Below are positions 41,466-51,032 of a stretch of 64,000 nucleotides of DNA, in pieces. The translations under genes and the position numbers were made by a program. Where the stretch lies: NCBI GenBank assembly GCA_965220465.1, contig CBDCPZ010000023.1, forward strand, positions 795,216 to 859,215, given 5' to 3'. The notes beneath the pieces were generated by a model. It was not told the origin of the DNA, did not search any database, and saw only the letters and a program-made list of their open reading frames with translations. Origin of the DNA: JAHDHW01 sp965220465 (lineage in GTDB: Bacteria; Bacteroidota; Bacteroidia; Chitinophagales; Saprospiraceae). Positions within the stretch are counted from its first letter, which is position 1, and each line of letters begins with the position of its first letter.

Positions 41466-41510
41466 ATTCAAAACGGCTGTAAAACTTATTTTCCAAATCA
41501 AAGCAATGAC

Positions 41511-42596
41511 TTACATGAGTTCCTTCCTTCCGGCAACATAATTTCGCCATTTGTTCAAAACACTTTCAAAATCTTCCGGTAATTCTGATTCAAAGTACAG
41601 TTTTTCGCCAGAAACCGGATGTATAAATCCTAAACTTTTTGCATGGAGTGCTTGGCGAGGCATCAGGTTAAAACAATTTTCTACAAACTGTTTGTATTTA
41701 GTAAATACAGTTCCTTTAACAATGCGATTGCCTCCATATCGATGATCTGAAAACAATGGATGTCCTTTAGATTTCATATGGATTCTTATTTGGTGCGTTC
41801 GACCTGTTTCTAACTGACATTCCACCAAACTCACGTAATACATGCGTTCCAATACTTTGAAATGAGTTATCGCATGTTTTCCACTTACTCTTTCTGAGAA
41901 TACCTTTACCAAAACCGGATTTTTTGGATCACGGCCAACAGGCAAATCAATCGTACCAGTATCTTCGTCGGGTTCTCCCCAAACCAAAGCAACGTATTTT
42001 CTTTCAATTGTATGGTCAAAAAATTGTTTGGATAAATGGGTCATTGCATTTTCGTTTTTGGCGATAAGCAATAAACCACTGGTGTCTTTGTCAATTCTAT
42101 GAACCAAACCGGGTCGATCCTGATAGTTTCCCGCTTTGATGGGTAGCTTGTAATTTTGAAAATAATAAACCAAGGCATTCACCAAAGTCCCGTCATAAAC
42201 TCCTACGCCAGGATGCACAACCATGCCAGCTGGTTTGTGTACAACCATCACATCATCATCTTCGTATCTGATATCTAAAGGAATGTTTTGAGGAATTATA
42301 TCGCTGGGCTCATGAGGTGGCGTCGACATAACCAAAGTGACCACATGACCGGGTTTTATTTTGAAATTAGATTTTACTTCCTTGTCATTCACTTTGATTG
42401 CTCCGGCGCTTATGGCATTTTGGATGCGATTTCGCGAAGTTTTCAGCATCCTGTCCATCAAAAATTTATCAATCCTTATAGGTTTTTGTTTAGGATCAGC
42501 AACAAACCGAAAGTGCTCATACAGATCATCATTGGATAAATCCTCCGAACCTATATCCTCCACTAAGCTTTTATTATCGTCTTTCATTTTTTCCAT
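41511..42596 (-). CDS. rluD: RluD-type 23S rRNA pseudouridine synthase
   Basis: 361 residues. An acidic N-terminus (1-35) precedes an S4 RNA-binding domain (RIDKFLMDRMLKTSRNRIQNAISAGAIKVND). The catalytic domain carries the nucleophile Asp in GLVHRIDKDTSGLLLIAKN, plus GRTHQIRIHMKSKGHPLFSDHRYGG and RQALHAKSLGFIHP. RluD makes pseudouridines in helix 69 of 23S rRNA; the RluA/C/D paralogues cannot be told apart with certainty. The acidic extension is longer than in E. coli. A second ATG at 42587 is an alternative start. It is the first gene of a likely rluD - DUF1415 - luxC-like - nth run. Confidence 0.9.
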   Translation of the reverse strand: MEKMKDDNKSLVEDIGSEDLSNDDLYEHFRFVADPKQKPIRIDKFLMDRMLKTSRNRIQNAISAGAIKVNDKEVKSNFKIKPGHVVTLVMSTPPHEPSDIIPQNIPLDIRYEDDDVMVVHKPAGMVVHPGVGVYDGTLVNALVYYFQNYKLPIKAGNYQDRPGLVHRIDKDTSGLLLIAKNENAMTHLSKQFFDHTIERKYVALVWGEPDEDTGTIDLPVGRDPKNPVLVKVFSERVSGKHAITHFKVLERMYYVSLVECQLETGRTHQIRIHMKSKGHPLFSDHRYGGNRIVKGTVFTKYKQFVENCFNLMPRQALHAKSLGFIHPVSGEKLYFESELPEDFESVLNKWRNYVAGRKELM

Positions 42597-42872
42597 ACTT
42601 AACGCAAGTTGCGATACACCTTGCTAATTATAAATTATGAGTGATAAATCATGAATTTTCTCCTAAAACGTGTAAAAACTAATTTATCATTCATCATTTT
42701 TAACTCATCATTTTCAAGTTTGCGATACTTCGCAAATTGAATTAATTAGCAACTTTAAAAAGAATCAAACTCCTTTTACCCGTTTTGGAATTTCTAAAAT
42801 AATGGAAATTCGCTTAAGGCCAGCACAGATTGGTTAATTATTATTTAGATCTGCTTACAAGAATCTCAGAGA
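42597..42872. repeat. Intergenic region with imperfect direct and inverted repeats
   Basis: The gap holds two near-copies of CAAGTT(T)GCGATAC, at 42605-42617 and 42715-42728, 110 bp apart. Each sits in a small hairpin: GCAAG / CTTGC at 42604-42624, and a perfect 7-bp TTTGCGA / TCGCAAA at 42719-42736. Between them are AT-rich segments of reversed resemblance (TATGAGTGATAAATCATG near 42640 and ATCATTCATCATTTTTAACTCAT near 42690). No ORF is supported. It looks like a small non-autonomous repeat or a regulatory tract rather than plain spacer. Confidence 0.5.
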
Positions 42873-43274
42873 TCAATGCTCTTTTAGTTCCTGTTTCTTA
42901 AGATTTGGATCATATTTTACATTAAAACTGATCCAAACGGAACGTGCCATTCGAAAAATCCAAACGAAGAAAATCGCGTAAACAACGATAAGCAATCCAA
43001 AGGAAGATGCTGTGCTCCAGCCTAAATACCAATGAAAAAAAGCTATGAATAGAATACAGAACCAACCCATGACAATATAACTAATAAACATTGATCCATA
43101 ATAAAAACCAGGTGCCGGCATGTATGATTGGCCGCAATGATCACATTTATCTGGCATGTCAAAAGGCTTCTGAAATGAAAAAGTGGAAGTTCCAAATAAA
43201 TCTCCTTCCTGACATCTTGGACATTTCATATTAAAAATGCTATATGATTTTGTCCCTTTTTTGAATAATCCCAT
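42873..43274 (-). CDS. DUF983 family membrane protein with zinc-ribbon-like Cys pairs
   Basis: 133 residues. Two CxxC pairs (KCPRCQEGDLF and KCDHCGQSYMPAPGFYYGSMFISY) are followed by two transmembrane helices (about 63-85 and 88-108). The CPRC ... CxxC ... PGFYYGSM pattern defines DUF983. The Cys pairs suggest a bound metal. The function is not established to my knowledge. It is monocistronic, with a TAnnTTTG element 16 bp upstream of its start. Confidence 0.87.
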   Translation of the reverse strand: MGLFKKGTKSYSIFNMKCPRCQEGDLFGTSTFSFQKPFDMPDKCDHCGQSYMPAPGFYYGSMFISYIVMGWFCILFIAFFHWYLGWSTASSFGLLIVVYAIFFVWIFRMARSVWISFNVKYDPNLKKQELKEH

Positions 43275-43289
43275 TTTCTAAAATTTGCG

Positions 43290-43297
43290 CAAATTTA
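43290..43297 (-). promoter_or_regulatory. Candidate -7 promoter element of the DUF983 gene
   Basis: The minus strand reads TAAATTTG, a full match to TAnnTTTG, 16 bp upstream of the ATG at 43274. This would give a very short leader. Confidence 0.5.
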
Positions 43298-43416
43298 CCG
43301 AGTTTAAATGAATTTAACAGCCTTAAAAGATCATTGTTGAAAATTAATTCGATTATTATCACAATCCTTTCTATTTTTCTTCTTTTTTCAAATTCAGTTT
43401 AACAAGCTTTAATATT

Positions 43417-44640
43417 ATGAATGAAAAATCCAAATTCGGTTCGCTCTGTGTACACGAATTACCTGATAAAAAAACCACAAAACCACACCAACTTCCCATA
43501 TATGCGACTTCATCTTTTGAGTTTGGAACGATCAATCAGGGAATAGATATTTTTTCCGGAAAAACGGAAGGCCATGTATATGGCCGCTATGGCAATCCAA
43601 CTATTGAAGTGGTCGCTGAAAAAATTGCTCGTCTGGAAGCTTTTGGCTTAGACATCAACGCTCATTGCATTTTGACCAGTTCAGGAATGGCTGCGATTTC
43701 AACTCTGGCTATGGCAATTTTAAAGAATGGGGATAAAATTCTTACTCAAGGAAATCTTTACGGTGGTACCACAGAGTTTTTTATTAAAACACTTCAACCG
43801 TTTGGAATCCAGACGATTATGACCGATTTGAAAGAATTGCAAAAAGTCGAAGATCTGGTTAAAAATGATCCTTCCATCCGGATGATTTACTTCGAGACAC
43901 CTTCCAATCCGAGCCTCGCATGCGTTGACATTGAAGCATTGTCCCAAATAGCGCAGCGTCATAATATTTTAAGCGCAATCGATAACACTTTTTGTACCCC
44001 GTATTTGCAACAGCCTTTTCGGTTTGGTGTAGATTATATTATCCATTCTACAACAAAATATTTAAATGGTCACGGTAATTCCATCGCAGGAGCTATCGTC
44101 GGAAAGGACATCACTTTTATGAAAGAAAAGGTATGGCAGGTCTTGAAGCTGGCAGGCACCAATTGTAATCCCTGGGATGCCTGGTTGACTAACAATGGAA
44201 TCAAAACCCTTGAACTCAGAATGGACCGTCATTGCAAAAATGCTATGGCAGTGGCTGAATTCCTCGAAGGCCAAAAGCAGGTAAAAAAGGTTAATTACAA
44301 TGGCCTGCCTTCACATGAAGATCATGAATTAGCCAAAAAACAAATGAAGGATTTTGGCGGAATGTTGAGCTTTGAACTGGAAGGTGGAATCGATGCAGGA
44401 ATCGAATTTATGAATAAAATCAAATTTTGTACGCTTGCACCGACTTTGGGCGATGTAGATACTTTAATTTTACATCCGGCTTCTATGTCTCATAGGAATG
44501 TTGATAAAAAAATTCTCAAAAAAAATGGGATCACCGATGGTTTGATTCGTTTGTCAGTAGGAATTGAAAATGTAGAAGATATCATCGGAGATCTGGAACA
44601 GGCGATGGAACAGAAAAAAGTCAAGAGGTTCGAAGGTTAG
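43417..44640 (+). CDS. Cys/Met-metabolism PLP enzyme (methionine gamma-lyase / cystathionine gamma-synthase type)
   Basis: 407 residues. The N-terminal region has the conserved Tyr/Arg segment GHVYGRYGNPTIEVVAEKIARLE. LTSSGMAAISTLAMAIL binds the cofactor phosphate, DNTFCTPYLQQPFRFGVD supplies the ring Asp and the aromatic-facing Cys seen in methionine gamma-lyases, and IHSTTKYLNGHGN holds Schiff-base Lys214. The C-terminal LIRLSVGIENVEDIIGDLEQAM is typical. Lyase, synthase or O-acetylhomoserine sulfhydrylase activity cannot be separated by eye. The last codons read into an A/G-rich tract (KKVKRFEG), part of a degenerate intergenic repeat. Confidence 0.88.
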   Translation: MNEKSKFGSLCVHELPDKKTTKPHQLPIYATSSFEFGTINQGIDIFSGKTEGHVYGRYGNPTIEVVAEKIARLEAFGLDINAHCILTSSGMAAISTLAMAILKNGDKILTQGNLYGGTTEFFIKTLQPFGIQTIMTDLKELQKVEDLVKNDPSIRMIYFETPSNPSLACVDIEALSQIAQRHNILSAIDNTFCTPYLQQPFRFGVDYIIHSTTKYLNGHGNSIAGAIVGKDITFMKEKVWQVLKLAGTNCNPWDAWLTNNGIKTLELRMDRHCKNAMAVAEFLEGQKQVKKVNYNGLPSHEDHELAKKQMKDFGGMLSFELEGGIDAGIEFMNKIKFCTLAPTLGDVDTLILHPASMSHRNVDKKILKKNGITDGLIRLSVGIENVEDIIGDLEQAMEQKKVKRFEG

Positions 44641-44725
44641 AAGGTTATGGGTTAGTTTTGAAAAAGAGCAATTTTCTTTTTTTACTAGTAAGTTTTCAAT
44701 TGAAATAATTGATAAAAACAAAATT

Positions 44726-45166
44726 ATGGTGGATGTATTAACAGAGATAATAATTTCAACTCCAATTGAAAAGGTATCGAAATATGCTTCAAATCCGGAT
44801 AATGCTCCGGAATGGTATGTCAATATCAAATCTGTTGAAAGGAAAACTCCCAAACCATTAGCCATTGGATCTCAAGTAGCCTTTAAAGCACAATTTCTAG
44901 GACGCCAACTGGCTTATACTTATGAAATTTCAGAGCTGGATGCTGATGTATAATTGGTCATGAAAACAGCAGAAGGCCCTTTTCCAATGGAAACCACTTA
45001 TACCTGGGAATCAATTGATAATGAAACTACCAAAATGACACTCCGAAACAGAGGTAATCCTTCTGGCTTTTCAAAATTGTTTGCACCTTTTATGGCTTCT
45101 TCCATGAAAAAAGCAAATAATAAAGATCTTAAAAACTTAAAACGAATACTTGAAAGTCGAAAATAA
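44726..45166 (+). pseudogene. SRPBCC (START-like) family protein with an in-frame stop codon
   Basis: Two pieces lie in the same frame and are separated only by TAA at 44951-44953. The first (75 codons) reads VLTEIIISTPIEKVSKYASNPDNAPEWYVNIKSVE, the classic opening of a ligand-binding SRPBCC domain. The second continues LVMKTAEGPFPMETTYTWESI ... FAPFMASSMKKANNKDLKNLKRIL, the remainder including the C-terminal helix. Together they give 146 codons, the normal length. The stop lies in GAT GTA TAA TTG, so one substitution would restore the frame. Either a real nonsense mutation or a base error explains this. Translation could restart at the ATG at 44960. Confidence 0.8.
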
Positions 45167-45231
45167 AGTAGTTCTGAATTGCTAATAATTTCTTTGATTT
45201 CAGGCAGCTTTTATCGTTAAGTTTTTTTCAA

Positions 45232-45729
45232 CTAACCTCTTTTACCTAGCTCGACGACTTCCATGGCAGATATTTTAGCAGTATCAATCGTGAATCTGAC
45301 AATCGTTCGAACCTGATGAAAACCATGATTACCACACGCTCCGGGATTGATGTGAAGCAAATTGAATTTTTTATCGGGCATTATTTTTAAAATATGGGAA
45401 TGACCGCAAATAAAAAGTTTTGGTGGATTTGATTGTAAAACCTGCCTTGTTCGCTGATTGTATCGTCCTGGATAGCCTCCGATATGTGTAATCCAAACAT
45501 CCATACCTTCACAATCGAAACGCAAATCCAATGGAAAACATCTTCTGATTTTAGCATCATCAATATTGCCATAAACTGCTTTGAGCGGTTTAAACTGTTC
45601 AAGTCGTTCAACAACCTCCATCGAACCAATATCTCCGGCATGCCAGACTTCATCCACATCTTTAAAATACTTAAAAATAGTTTCATCCAAAAAACTATGC
45701 GTATCTGACAAAAGGCCAATTTTCTTCAT
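45232..45729 (-). CDS. YfcE-type metallophosphoesterase
   Basis: 165 residues. Metal-binding motifs appear in the family order: LLSDTHSFLDE (D-x-H), VWHAGDIGS (GD), VYGNIDD (GN-D), WITHIGGYPGRYN (H) and FICGHSHILKI (GHSH) with NLLHINPGACG. This is the short MJ0936/YfcE type that hydrolyses phosphodiesters with manganese or nickel. The natural substrate is unknown. It is cytoplasmic, with no signal peptide. It is convergent with the SRPBCC gene and divergent from the phoD-like gene (70 bp apart). Confidence 0.9.
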   Translation of the reverse strand: MKKIGLLSDTHSFLDETIFKYFKDVDEVWHAGDIGSMEVVERLEQFKPLKAVYGNIDDAKIRRCFPLDLRFDCEGMDVWITHIGGYPGRYNQRTRQVLQSNPPKLFICGHSHILKIMPDKKFNLLHINPGACGNHGFHQVRTIVRFTIDTAKISAMEVVELGKRG

Positions 45730-45799
45730 GCCGTGAAATTAATTGGAAATGAAATAATTAGGGTATATTTAGTTGATTTTTTTCCTGAAAACAATTTCG

Positions 45800-46852
45800 A
45801 TGAAACCAATTACATTTTTAACAATTTTGCTTTTTATCAGTGCTTGTTCAGGCCCTAAACAACAGAAAGTAAAACCAATAAAATTCAAATCTAACCTCTC
45901 CAAGATTGCTTTTGGATCCTGCTCAAAAGAAGACAAAAACCAACCTATTTTGGAAACCGTTTTGACCAAGCAACCCCAATTGTTCATCTATCTTGGAGAT
46001 AATATTTATGGAGATTCGAGAGAAATGGATGTTTTAAAAACGAAATATAAAAAACTGGCGATTAAAAAAGAATTTCAGGATTTAAGAAGTAACTGTATGA
46101 TTTTGGCAACTTGGGACGACCACGATTATGGAGAAAACGACTCTGGAAGGCATTACCCTTTTAAAGCTGAATCAAAAGAAATCTTTCTTGATTTTTGGAA
46201 AGAACCCAAAAATTCAAAGAGACGAAAACATGAGGGAATTTACCATGCTGTTTTCTTTGGAGATCAGGATCAAAAAATACAAGTCATTTTGCTGGACACT
46301 CGAACTTTTCGGGATGATTTGGTTTTGGCGGGAGCAGATGAAGAGTGGAAAAATGATTACAAACCAAATTCCAGCCCAGATTCTACTTTTCTTGGAGCGC
46401 AACAATGGAAATGGTTGGAAGAACAATTTCAGCTACCTGCTAAAATTAGAATTATTGCATCAAGCAATCAGTTTGCCCATGAATATAATGGCTACGAATC
46501 CTGGACAAATGTTCCGCACGAACAAAAAAAGATGCTTGATTTAATCAAAAAAACAAAAGCCAACGGTGTCGTTTTTATTTCTGGAGATGTGCATTGGGGA
46601 GAGCTTTCAAAAATGAACAATGAAGAAGCCTATCCAATTTATGATATCACTTCGAGCGGTTTAACCGAAACCTGGGAAAGTGTAGAACCAAATAAAAACC
46701 GTATTGGTGAAGTGGTTCGGGATGTCAATTTTGGAATGATAAGCATCGACTGGTCAAACCCAGATCCCGAACTGTCTTTTCACATTTTTGATATCGATGG
46801 TAAATCGAGAGTTGATCTTCAGGTTAAACTAAATACATTGACATTCAACTGA
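45800..46852 (+). CDS. PhoD-like alkaline phosphatase family lipoprotein
   Basis: 350 residues from ATG at 45800; an upstream TTG at 45773 is less likely. The N-terminus is a lipoprotein signal peptide ending FISAC. The metallophosphatase domain shows KIAFGSCSKEDK, LFIYLGDNIYGDSREMD, ATWDDHDYGENDSG, FLGAQQWKWLEEQF, IIASSNQFA and VFISGDVHWGELS, the PhoD order of metal ligands. It probably hydrolyses phosphate mono- or diesters in the periplasm or at the outer membrane. It ends exactly where the convergent carboxylase gene ends, with no base between the stop codons. Confidence 0.88.
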   Translation: MKPITFLTILLFISACSGPKQQKVKPIKFKSNLSKIAFGSCSKEDKNQPILETVLTKQPQLFIYLGDNIYGDSREMDVLKTKYKKLAIKKEFQDLRSNCMILATWDDHDYGENDSGRHYPFKAESKEIFLDFWKEPKNSKRRKHEGIYHAVFFGDQDQKIQVILLDTRTFRDDLVLAGADEEWKNDYKPNSSPDSTFLGAQQWKWLEEQFQLPAKIRIIASSNQFAHEYNGYESWTNVPHEQKKMLDLIKKTKANGVVFISGDVHWGELSKMNNEEAYPIYDITSSGLTETWESVEPNKNRIGEVVRDVNFGMISIDWSNPDPELSFHIFDIDGKSRVDLQVKLNTLTFN

Positions 46853-48394
46853 TTACAAAGGAATATTCCCATGTTTTTTCTTGGGCAATTGAGCTGATTT
46901 GTTTTCAAGCATGGCAAATGCTTTTATCAATTTTCGGCGAGAATCTCTCGGATTAATCACTTCATCGATAAAACCTCGCTCTGTAGCGCTATATGGATTG
47001 GCAAATTTATCAGCGTATTCTGCTTCCTTTTCGGCTAGTTTAGCTGCCGGGTCATCCGCCCTTTCAATTTCTCTTTTAAAAATAATTTCGGAAGCACCCT
47101 TCGCACCCATTACCGCAATTTCTGCTGTTGGCCATGCAAAATTTAAATCTGCCCCAATATGCTTGGAGTTCATCACATCATAGGCGCCACCATAGGCTTT
47201 TCTTGTTATCAAAGTAACACGAGGCACTGTTGCTTCGCTAAAAGCATAAAGCAATTTTGCACCATTTACAATAATACCGCGCCATTCCTGATCCGTTCCT
47301 GGTAGAAATCCCGGAACATCAACAAGCACCAACAATGGAATGTTAAAACTATCGCAAAAACGAACAAAGCGAGCACCTTTTTTAGAACTATCAACATCCA
47401 AAACTCCTGCTAAACTGATCGGTTGATTGGCAACTATTCCAACGCTTCTTCCGGCGATTCGTGCAAATCCAACGACAATGTTTTTCGCATAGTCTTCATG
47501 AATTTCGAAAAATGAACTTTCATCCATAATTAATTCAATGACCTCCCGCATATCATAGGGTTGATTGGCATTTTCAGGAATGATGTCCATCAATTGTTCT
47601 CGAATTTCATTGTTCAACTCGTAAGGAAGTTTCGGAACTTCATCTTCACAGTTTTGTGGAATATAACTCAGTAATTTCTTTATCTTTTCGATGCAATCAA
47701 TATCGTTTGCTGAAGTGAGATGGGTTACACCGGATTTTGTGGAATGCGCTGATGCTCCGCCTAATTCCTCTGAAGTAACTTCTTCGTTCGTAACAGTTTT
47801 AACGACATTAGGACCAGTTACAAACATGTAAGAAGTCCCTTCTACCATGATGGTAAAATCCGTGATGGCTGGTGAATAAACTGCTCCGCCGGCACAAGGC
47901 CCCATAATTGCAGAAATCTGTGGCACTACCCCACTTGCCAATACATTTCTGTAAAAAATATCCGCATAACCTCCCAAAGATTTCACTCCCTCTTGAATAC
48001 GAGCTCCGCCGGAGTCATTTAAACCAACGACGGGAGCTCCATTTTTCATAGCAAGATCCATTATTTTACAGATTTTCTCAGCATGAGTTTCAGAAAGCGA
48101 GCCTCCAAAAATGGTAAAATCCTGCGCAAAGACATAAATCAATCTTCCGTTTATAGTGCCGTAACCAGTGACAACTCCATCACCATAGAATTGCTGTTGT
48201 CCCATCCCAAAGTCCACACTTCTGTGGGTCACCAACATTCCAATTTCTTCAAAAGATCCTTCATCCAACAAATAATGAACCCGTTCATATGCGGTCAGTT
48301 TGCCTTTCTGGTGCTGTTTTTCAATACGGTCAAGGCCTCCACCAAGCTTAGCTTTATCAATTTTATTTTGAAGTGATTTTAATTTATCTTCCAT
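46853..48394 (-). CDS. Acyl-CoA carboxylase beta subunit (propionyl-CoA carboxylase / methylmalonyl-CoA decarboxylase type)
   Basis: 513 residues, full length for the carboxyltransferase subunit. The N-terminal half has GKLTAYERVHYLLDEGSFEEIG, FAQDFTIFGGSLSETHAEKI and LNDSGGARIQEGVKSLGGYADIF, plus the oxyanion segment GPCAGGAVYSPAITDF. The C-terminal half has NQPISLAGVLDVDSSKKGARFVRFCDSF, LVDVPGFLPGTDQEW and TRKAYGGAYDVM. It moves a carboxyl group from carboxybiotin to propionyl-CoA or a similar acyl-CoA. The biotin carboxylase and biotin carrier genes are not next to it. The downstream gene on this strand is none; upstream lies a large T9SS protein. Confidence 0.94.
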   Translation of the reverse strand: MEDKLKSLQNKIDKAKLGGGLDRIEKQHQKGKLTAYERVHYLLDEGSFEEIGMLVTHRSVDFGMGQQQFYGDGVVTGYGTINGRLIYVFAQDFTIFGGSLSETHAEKICKIMDLAMKNGAPVVGLNDSGGARIQEGVKSLGGYADIFYRNVLASGVVPQISAIMGPCAGGAVYSPAITDFTIMVEGTSYMFVTGPNVVKTVTNEEVTSEELGGASAHSTKSGVTHLTSANDIDCIEKIKKLLSYIPQNCEDEVPKLPYELNNEIREQLMDIIPENANQPYDMREVIELIMDESSFFEIHEDYAKNIVVGFARIAGRSVGIVANQPISLAGVLDVDSSKKGARFVRFCDSFNIPLLVLVDVPGFLPGTDQEWRGIIVNGAKLLYAFSEATVPRVTLITRKAYGGAYDVMNSKHIGADLNFAWPTAEIAVMGAKGASEIIFKREIERADDPAAKLAEKEAEYADKFANPYSATERGFIDEVINPRDSRRKLIKAFAMLENKSAQLPKKKHGNIPL

Positions 48395-48408
48395 ACTTTT
48401 TGTGCCTG

Positions 48409-51003
48409 TTATTCGATTTTTACAAATTGCTGAACATTGATCTGATGGCGATTTTTAGCTTTTACAATATACGTTCCTGCAGGCCAATCGGATATATCAA
48501 TTTTTGTATTAAAACGTTCTCCAAATTGCTTTTCGGAGTTATAAAGTAATTGACCGGTTGAACTTAGAATGACAACTTCTAAAGCACGATTTAGTTCAAA
48601 GTTTTGAATTTCCAGGTTAATATATTCGTTCGGAGGGTTTGGATAAACCACAATCCGATTGGCCATTTGAGAAATCGGTTCGTATTGGCTTGTAATTGAT
48701 CCGCCATCCAGATCAATTGAGTCTATCGGAAAACTCATGATTGATCGAGCAAATGTACCTGCGACCAATTCGTTTTTTGCTTCGTTATAACAAAGATCAT
48801 AAACTGTGATAAGAGGCATATTTCCACCAAGGCGCTCCCAATTTTCTCCTCCGTTAATGCTACCGTAAACACCAGCATCATTAGCTATAAATAAGACTGA
48901 ATCACCATGTTCAGGATATATCAAAAGTTGATTGATCGCCAAATCCGGAAGATCACTCGAAATACTTTCCCAGGTATTTCCACGATCGTATGATTTATGA
49001 ATCCTTGGCAAGAAGTCATTGTCCCTGTATCCTGAAAAAGTAACATAAACCACATCTACGTCATCTGGCGATGCAACAATATCCGTAACATATTGATCCG
49101 GAAGGCCAGCTGAAATATCCACCCAATCACCACCCAGATTGTCGCTGCGCCAAACATTTCCATCTCCCGTTCCAACATAAAGTAATCCTTGAAGAATAGT
49201 TGATTCATCAATGCAAGTAATGTCGTGGTAACGGTGTGGTTCTGCTTCTCCGTCAGTCAAATCAGAACTGATAGCTGTCCATTGCGGTACTTCGCCGTTG
49301 CCATAGTAAACTCGATAAGTTCCTGTAAACAAACTTAAATTGTCATGAGAACTAATAAAATAAGGCATGTCCCAATTTCGTCGGTCGTCACTATCAATGC
49401 CATTATTTGCGTTATCAAAATTATTTCCACCGTTAAGTGTGACGCGAATATTTCCATTTTGAGTTTCAACAAAAAACCGGTTTGCGTCTACTGGGTCAAA
49501 AGCAATTTGAAAACCATCACCACCATAAATTCTTTCCCAGGTATTAATCGACAAAGCATTACCTCCGGTAGTTCCATTATCCTGTGCGCCACCATAATAA
49601 AAATCAGGATTATGAGGGTTATAACTTACTCTGTAAAATTGTGTAGTCGGGATGTTTTCTATATCCAACCAGTTTTCAGCAGTATTATCTGTTTGGTATA
49701 AACCGCCATCAGTTGCAAGCAATATATTCCCGGAAGGTAAAAACACCAAATCGTGTTTGTCTGCATGAACGCTATATTGCCACCAGGGAGGAGTCGCCCG
49801 ATCCCAATTTTGTCCACCGTCAAGCGTTCTCCAAAGATCAATTCCTAATAAAAAAATATCATCATCATTCATGGGATTGACCCGAATTTTACCAAAATAC
49901 CAGCCAAAACCGCCCATTGCCCCAGCATCTAAACCATTTGTGTTTTCATCAATGGGTATCGGAACCCAGTTTTGTCCACCATCCGTAGTTTTATAAATAC
50001 CCTCTAATTGATAATCTGTTCCAATGAATTGAGCAAAAACTACATCCGGATCTGAACCCGACATCGTCAAGCCAAGCCGTGAGTGAACAGCATTTGGTAG
50101 ACCACCTTCTAAAATACTCCATGTTGTACCGCCGTCCATACTCTTATGAACCCGCGCTCCGTTGCCGTAGTTGACCGATTCGGTATTATTTCGAATGCGA
50201 TCCCAACCAACAGCATAAAGAATATCGGGGTTTTGTGGATTTAATAAAAAGTCAATTACACCGGTTGAATCACTTAAAAACAAGACCTCGTTCCAATTTA
50301 GGCCTCCATCAGTGGTTTTGTATAATCCACGTTCATTGGTTCGTTCAAATGGAAGTCCCATAGCTGATGCATAAATCGTATTTGAATCATTGGGATGCAC
50401 GATGATTTTTGAAATGATACGTTGTTCTGTCAATCCAATATGCTCCCAACTTGTCCCTGCATCATTACTTCTGTAAATCCCGTCTCCAATAAATGGCCGT
50501 CCTGTTATATTTACATCTCCTGTTCCAACATAAACGATATTCGGATTATTCGGATCTAAGACAATATCGCCAATCGTTAAAAATAATTGTTCGTCAAAAA
50601 TAGGAAACCAAGATTGCCCGCCATTAGTGGTTTTAAACACACCTCCTTGTGAAAATCCGACGTAAATAATATCCTCATCCGAAGGATGAACCGCTATTGT
50701 ATTGATTCGAGCACCAATGTTTCCTGGTCCCTGGACAACCCAATCTTCATCAAATCCATCTGTAAAATTTCTGGCCTGCAAATTCGATTTCGCTTCTTTC
50801 AAACCAGCAGTGTATGCTTCAATATTAAATTTTCCATCAGGGTAAGATCGCTGAAGAAAAAATTCGTCGCTGGGTTCAAACTTTTGGTTCAAACCAGGCG
50901 TTTTCAAATCTTTTGAAATGCTTTTCTCTTTGCTTAAAAAATAATAGCTAATGCCGATAGTAACAAAAACCAGGCAACTGAAAATAGTAATATTTTTTTT
51001 CAT
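48409..51003 (-). CDS. Asp-box (BNR/VPS10-like) beta-propeller protein with T9SS sorting domain
   Basis: 864 residues from ATG at 51003; a longer frame from 51060 would run into the upstream methyltransferase gene. A signal anchor (about 5-22) is followed by about ten repeats of the Asp-box type, each ending like KTTDGGLNWNEV, KSMDGGTTWSIL, KTTDGGQNWVPI, RTLDGGQNWDRA or KSYDRGNTWESI, spread through residues 100-770. They form one or two beta-propellers, as in sortilin-like and xyloglucanase-like proteins. The C-terminal 75 residues are a T9SS type A domain (VVYPNPPNEYINLEIQN ... WPAGTYIVKAKN). No glycosidase residues could be fixed, so the substrate is open. Confidence 0.87.
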   Translation of the reverse strand: MKKNITIFSCLVFVTIGISYYFLSKEKSISKDLKTPGLNQKFEPSDEFFLQRSYPDGKFNIEAYTAGLKEAKSNLQARNFTDGFDEDWVVQGPGNIGARINTIAVHPSDEDIIYVGFSQGGVFKTTNGGQSWFPIFDEQLFLTIGDIVLDPNNPNIVYVGTGDVNITGRPFIGDGIYRSNDAGTSWEHIGLTEQRIISKIIVHPNDSNTIYASAMGLPFERTNERGLYKTTDGGLNWNEVLFLSDSTGVIDFLLNPQNPDILYAVGWDRIRNNTESVNYGNGARVHKSMDGGTTWSILEGGLPNAVHSRLGLTMSGSDPDVVFAQFIGTDYQLEGIYKTTDGGQNWVPIPIDENTNGLDAGAMGGFGWYFGKIRVNPMNDDDIFLLGIDLWRTLDGGQNWDRATPPWWQYSVHADKHDLVFLPSGNILLATDGGLYQTDNTAENWLDIENIPTTQFYRVSYNPHNPDFYYGGAQDNGTTGGNALSINTWERIYGGDGFQIAFDPVDANRFFVETQNGNIRVTLNGGNNFDNANNGIDSDDRRNWDMPYFISSHDNLSLFTGTYRVYYGNGEVPQWTAISSDLTDGEAEPHRYHDITCIDESTILQGLLYVGTGDGNVWRSDNLGGDWVDISAGLPDQYVTDIVASPDDVDVVYVTFSGYRDNDFLPRIHKSYDRGNTWESISSDLPDLAINQLLIYPEHGDSVLFIANDAGVYGSINGGENWERLGGNMPLITVYDLCYNEAKNELVAGTFARSIMSFPIDSIDLDGGSITSQYEPISQMANRIVVYPNPPNEYINLEIQNFELNRALEVVILSSTGQLLYNSEKQFGERFNTKIDISDWPAGTYIVKAKNRHQINVQQFVKIE

Positions 51004-51032
51004 AATGGAGTTGTTTTTTAAAATAGAAACAC

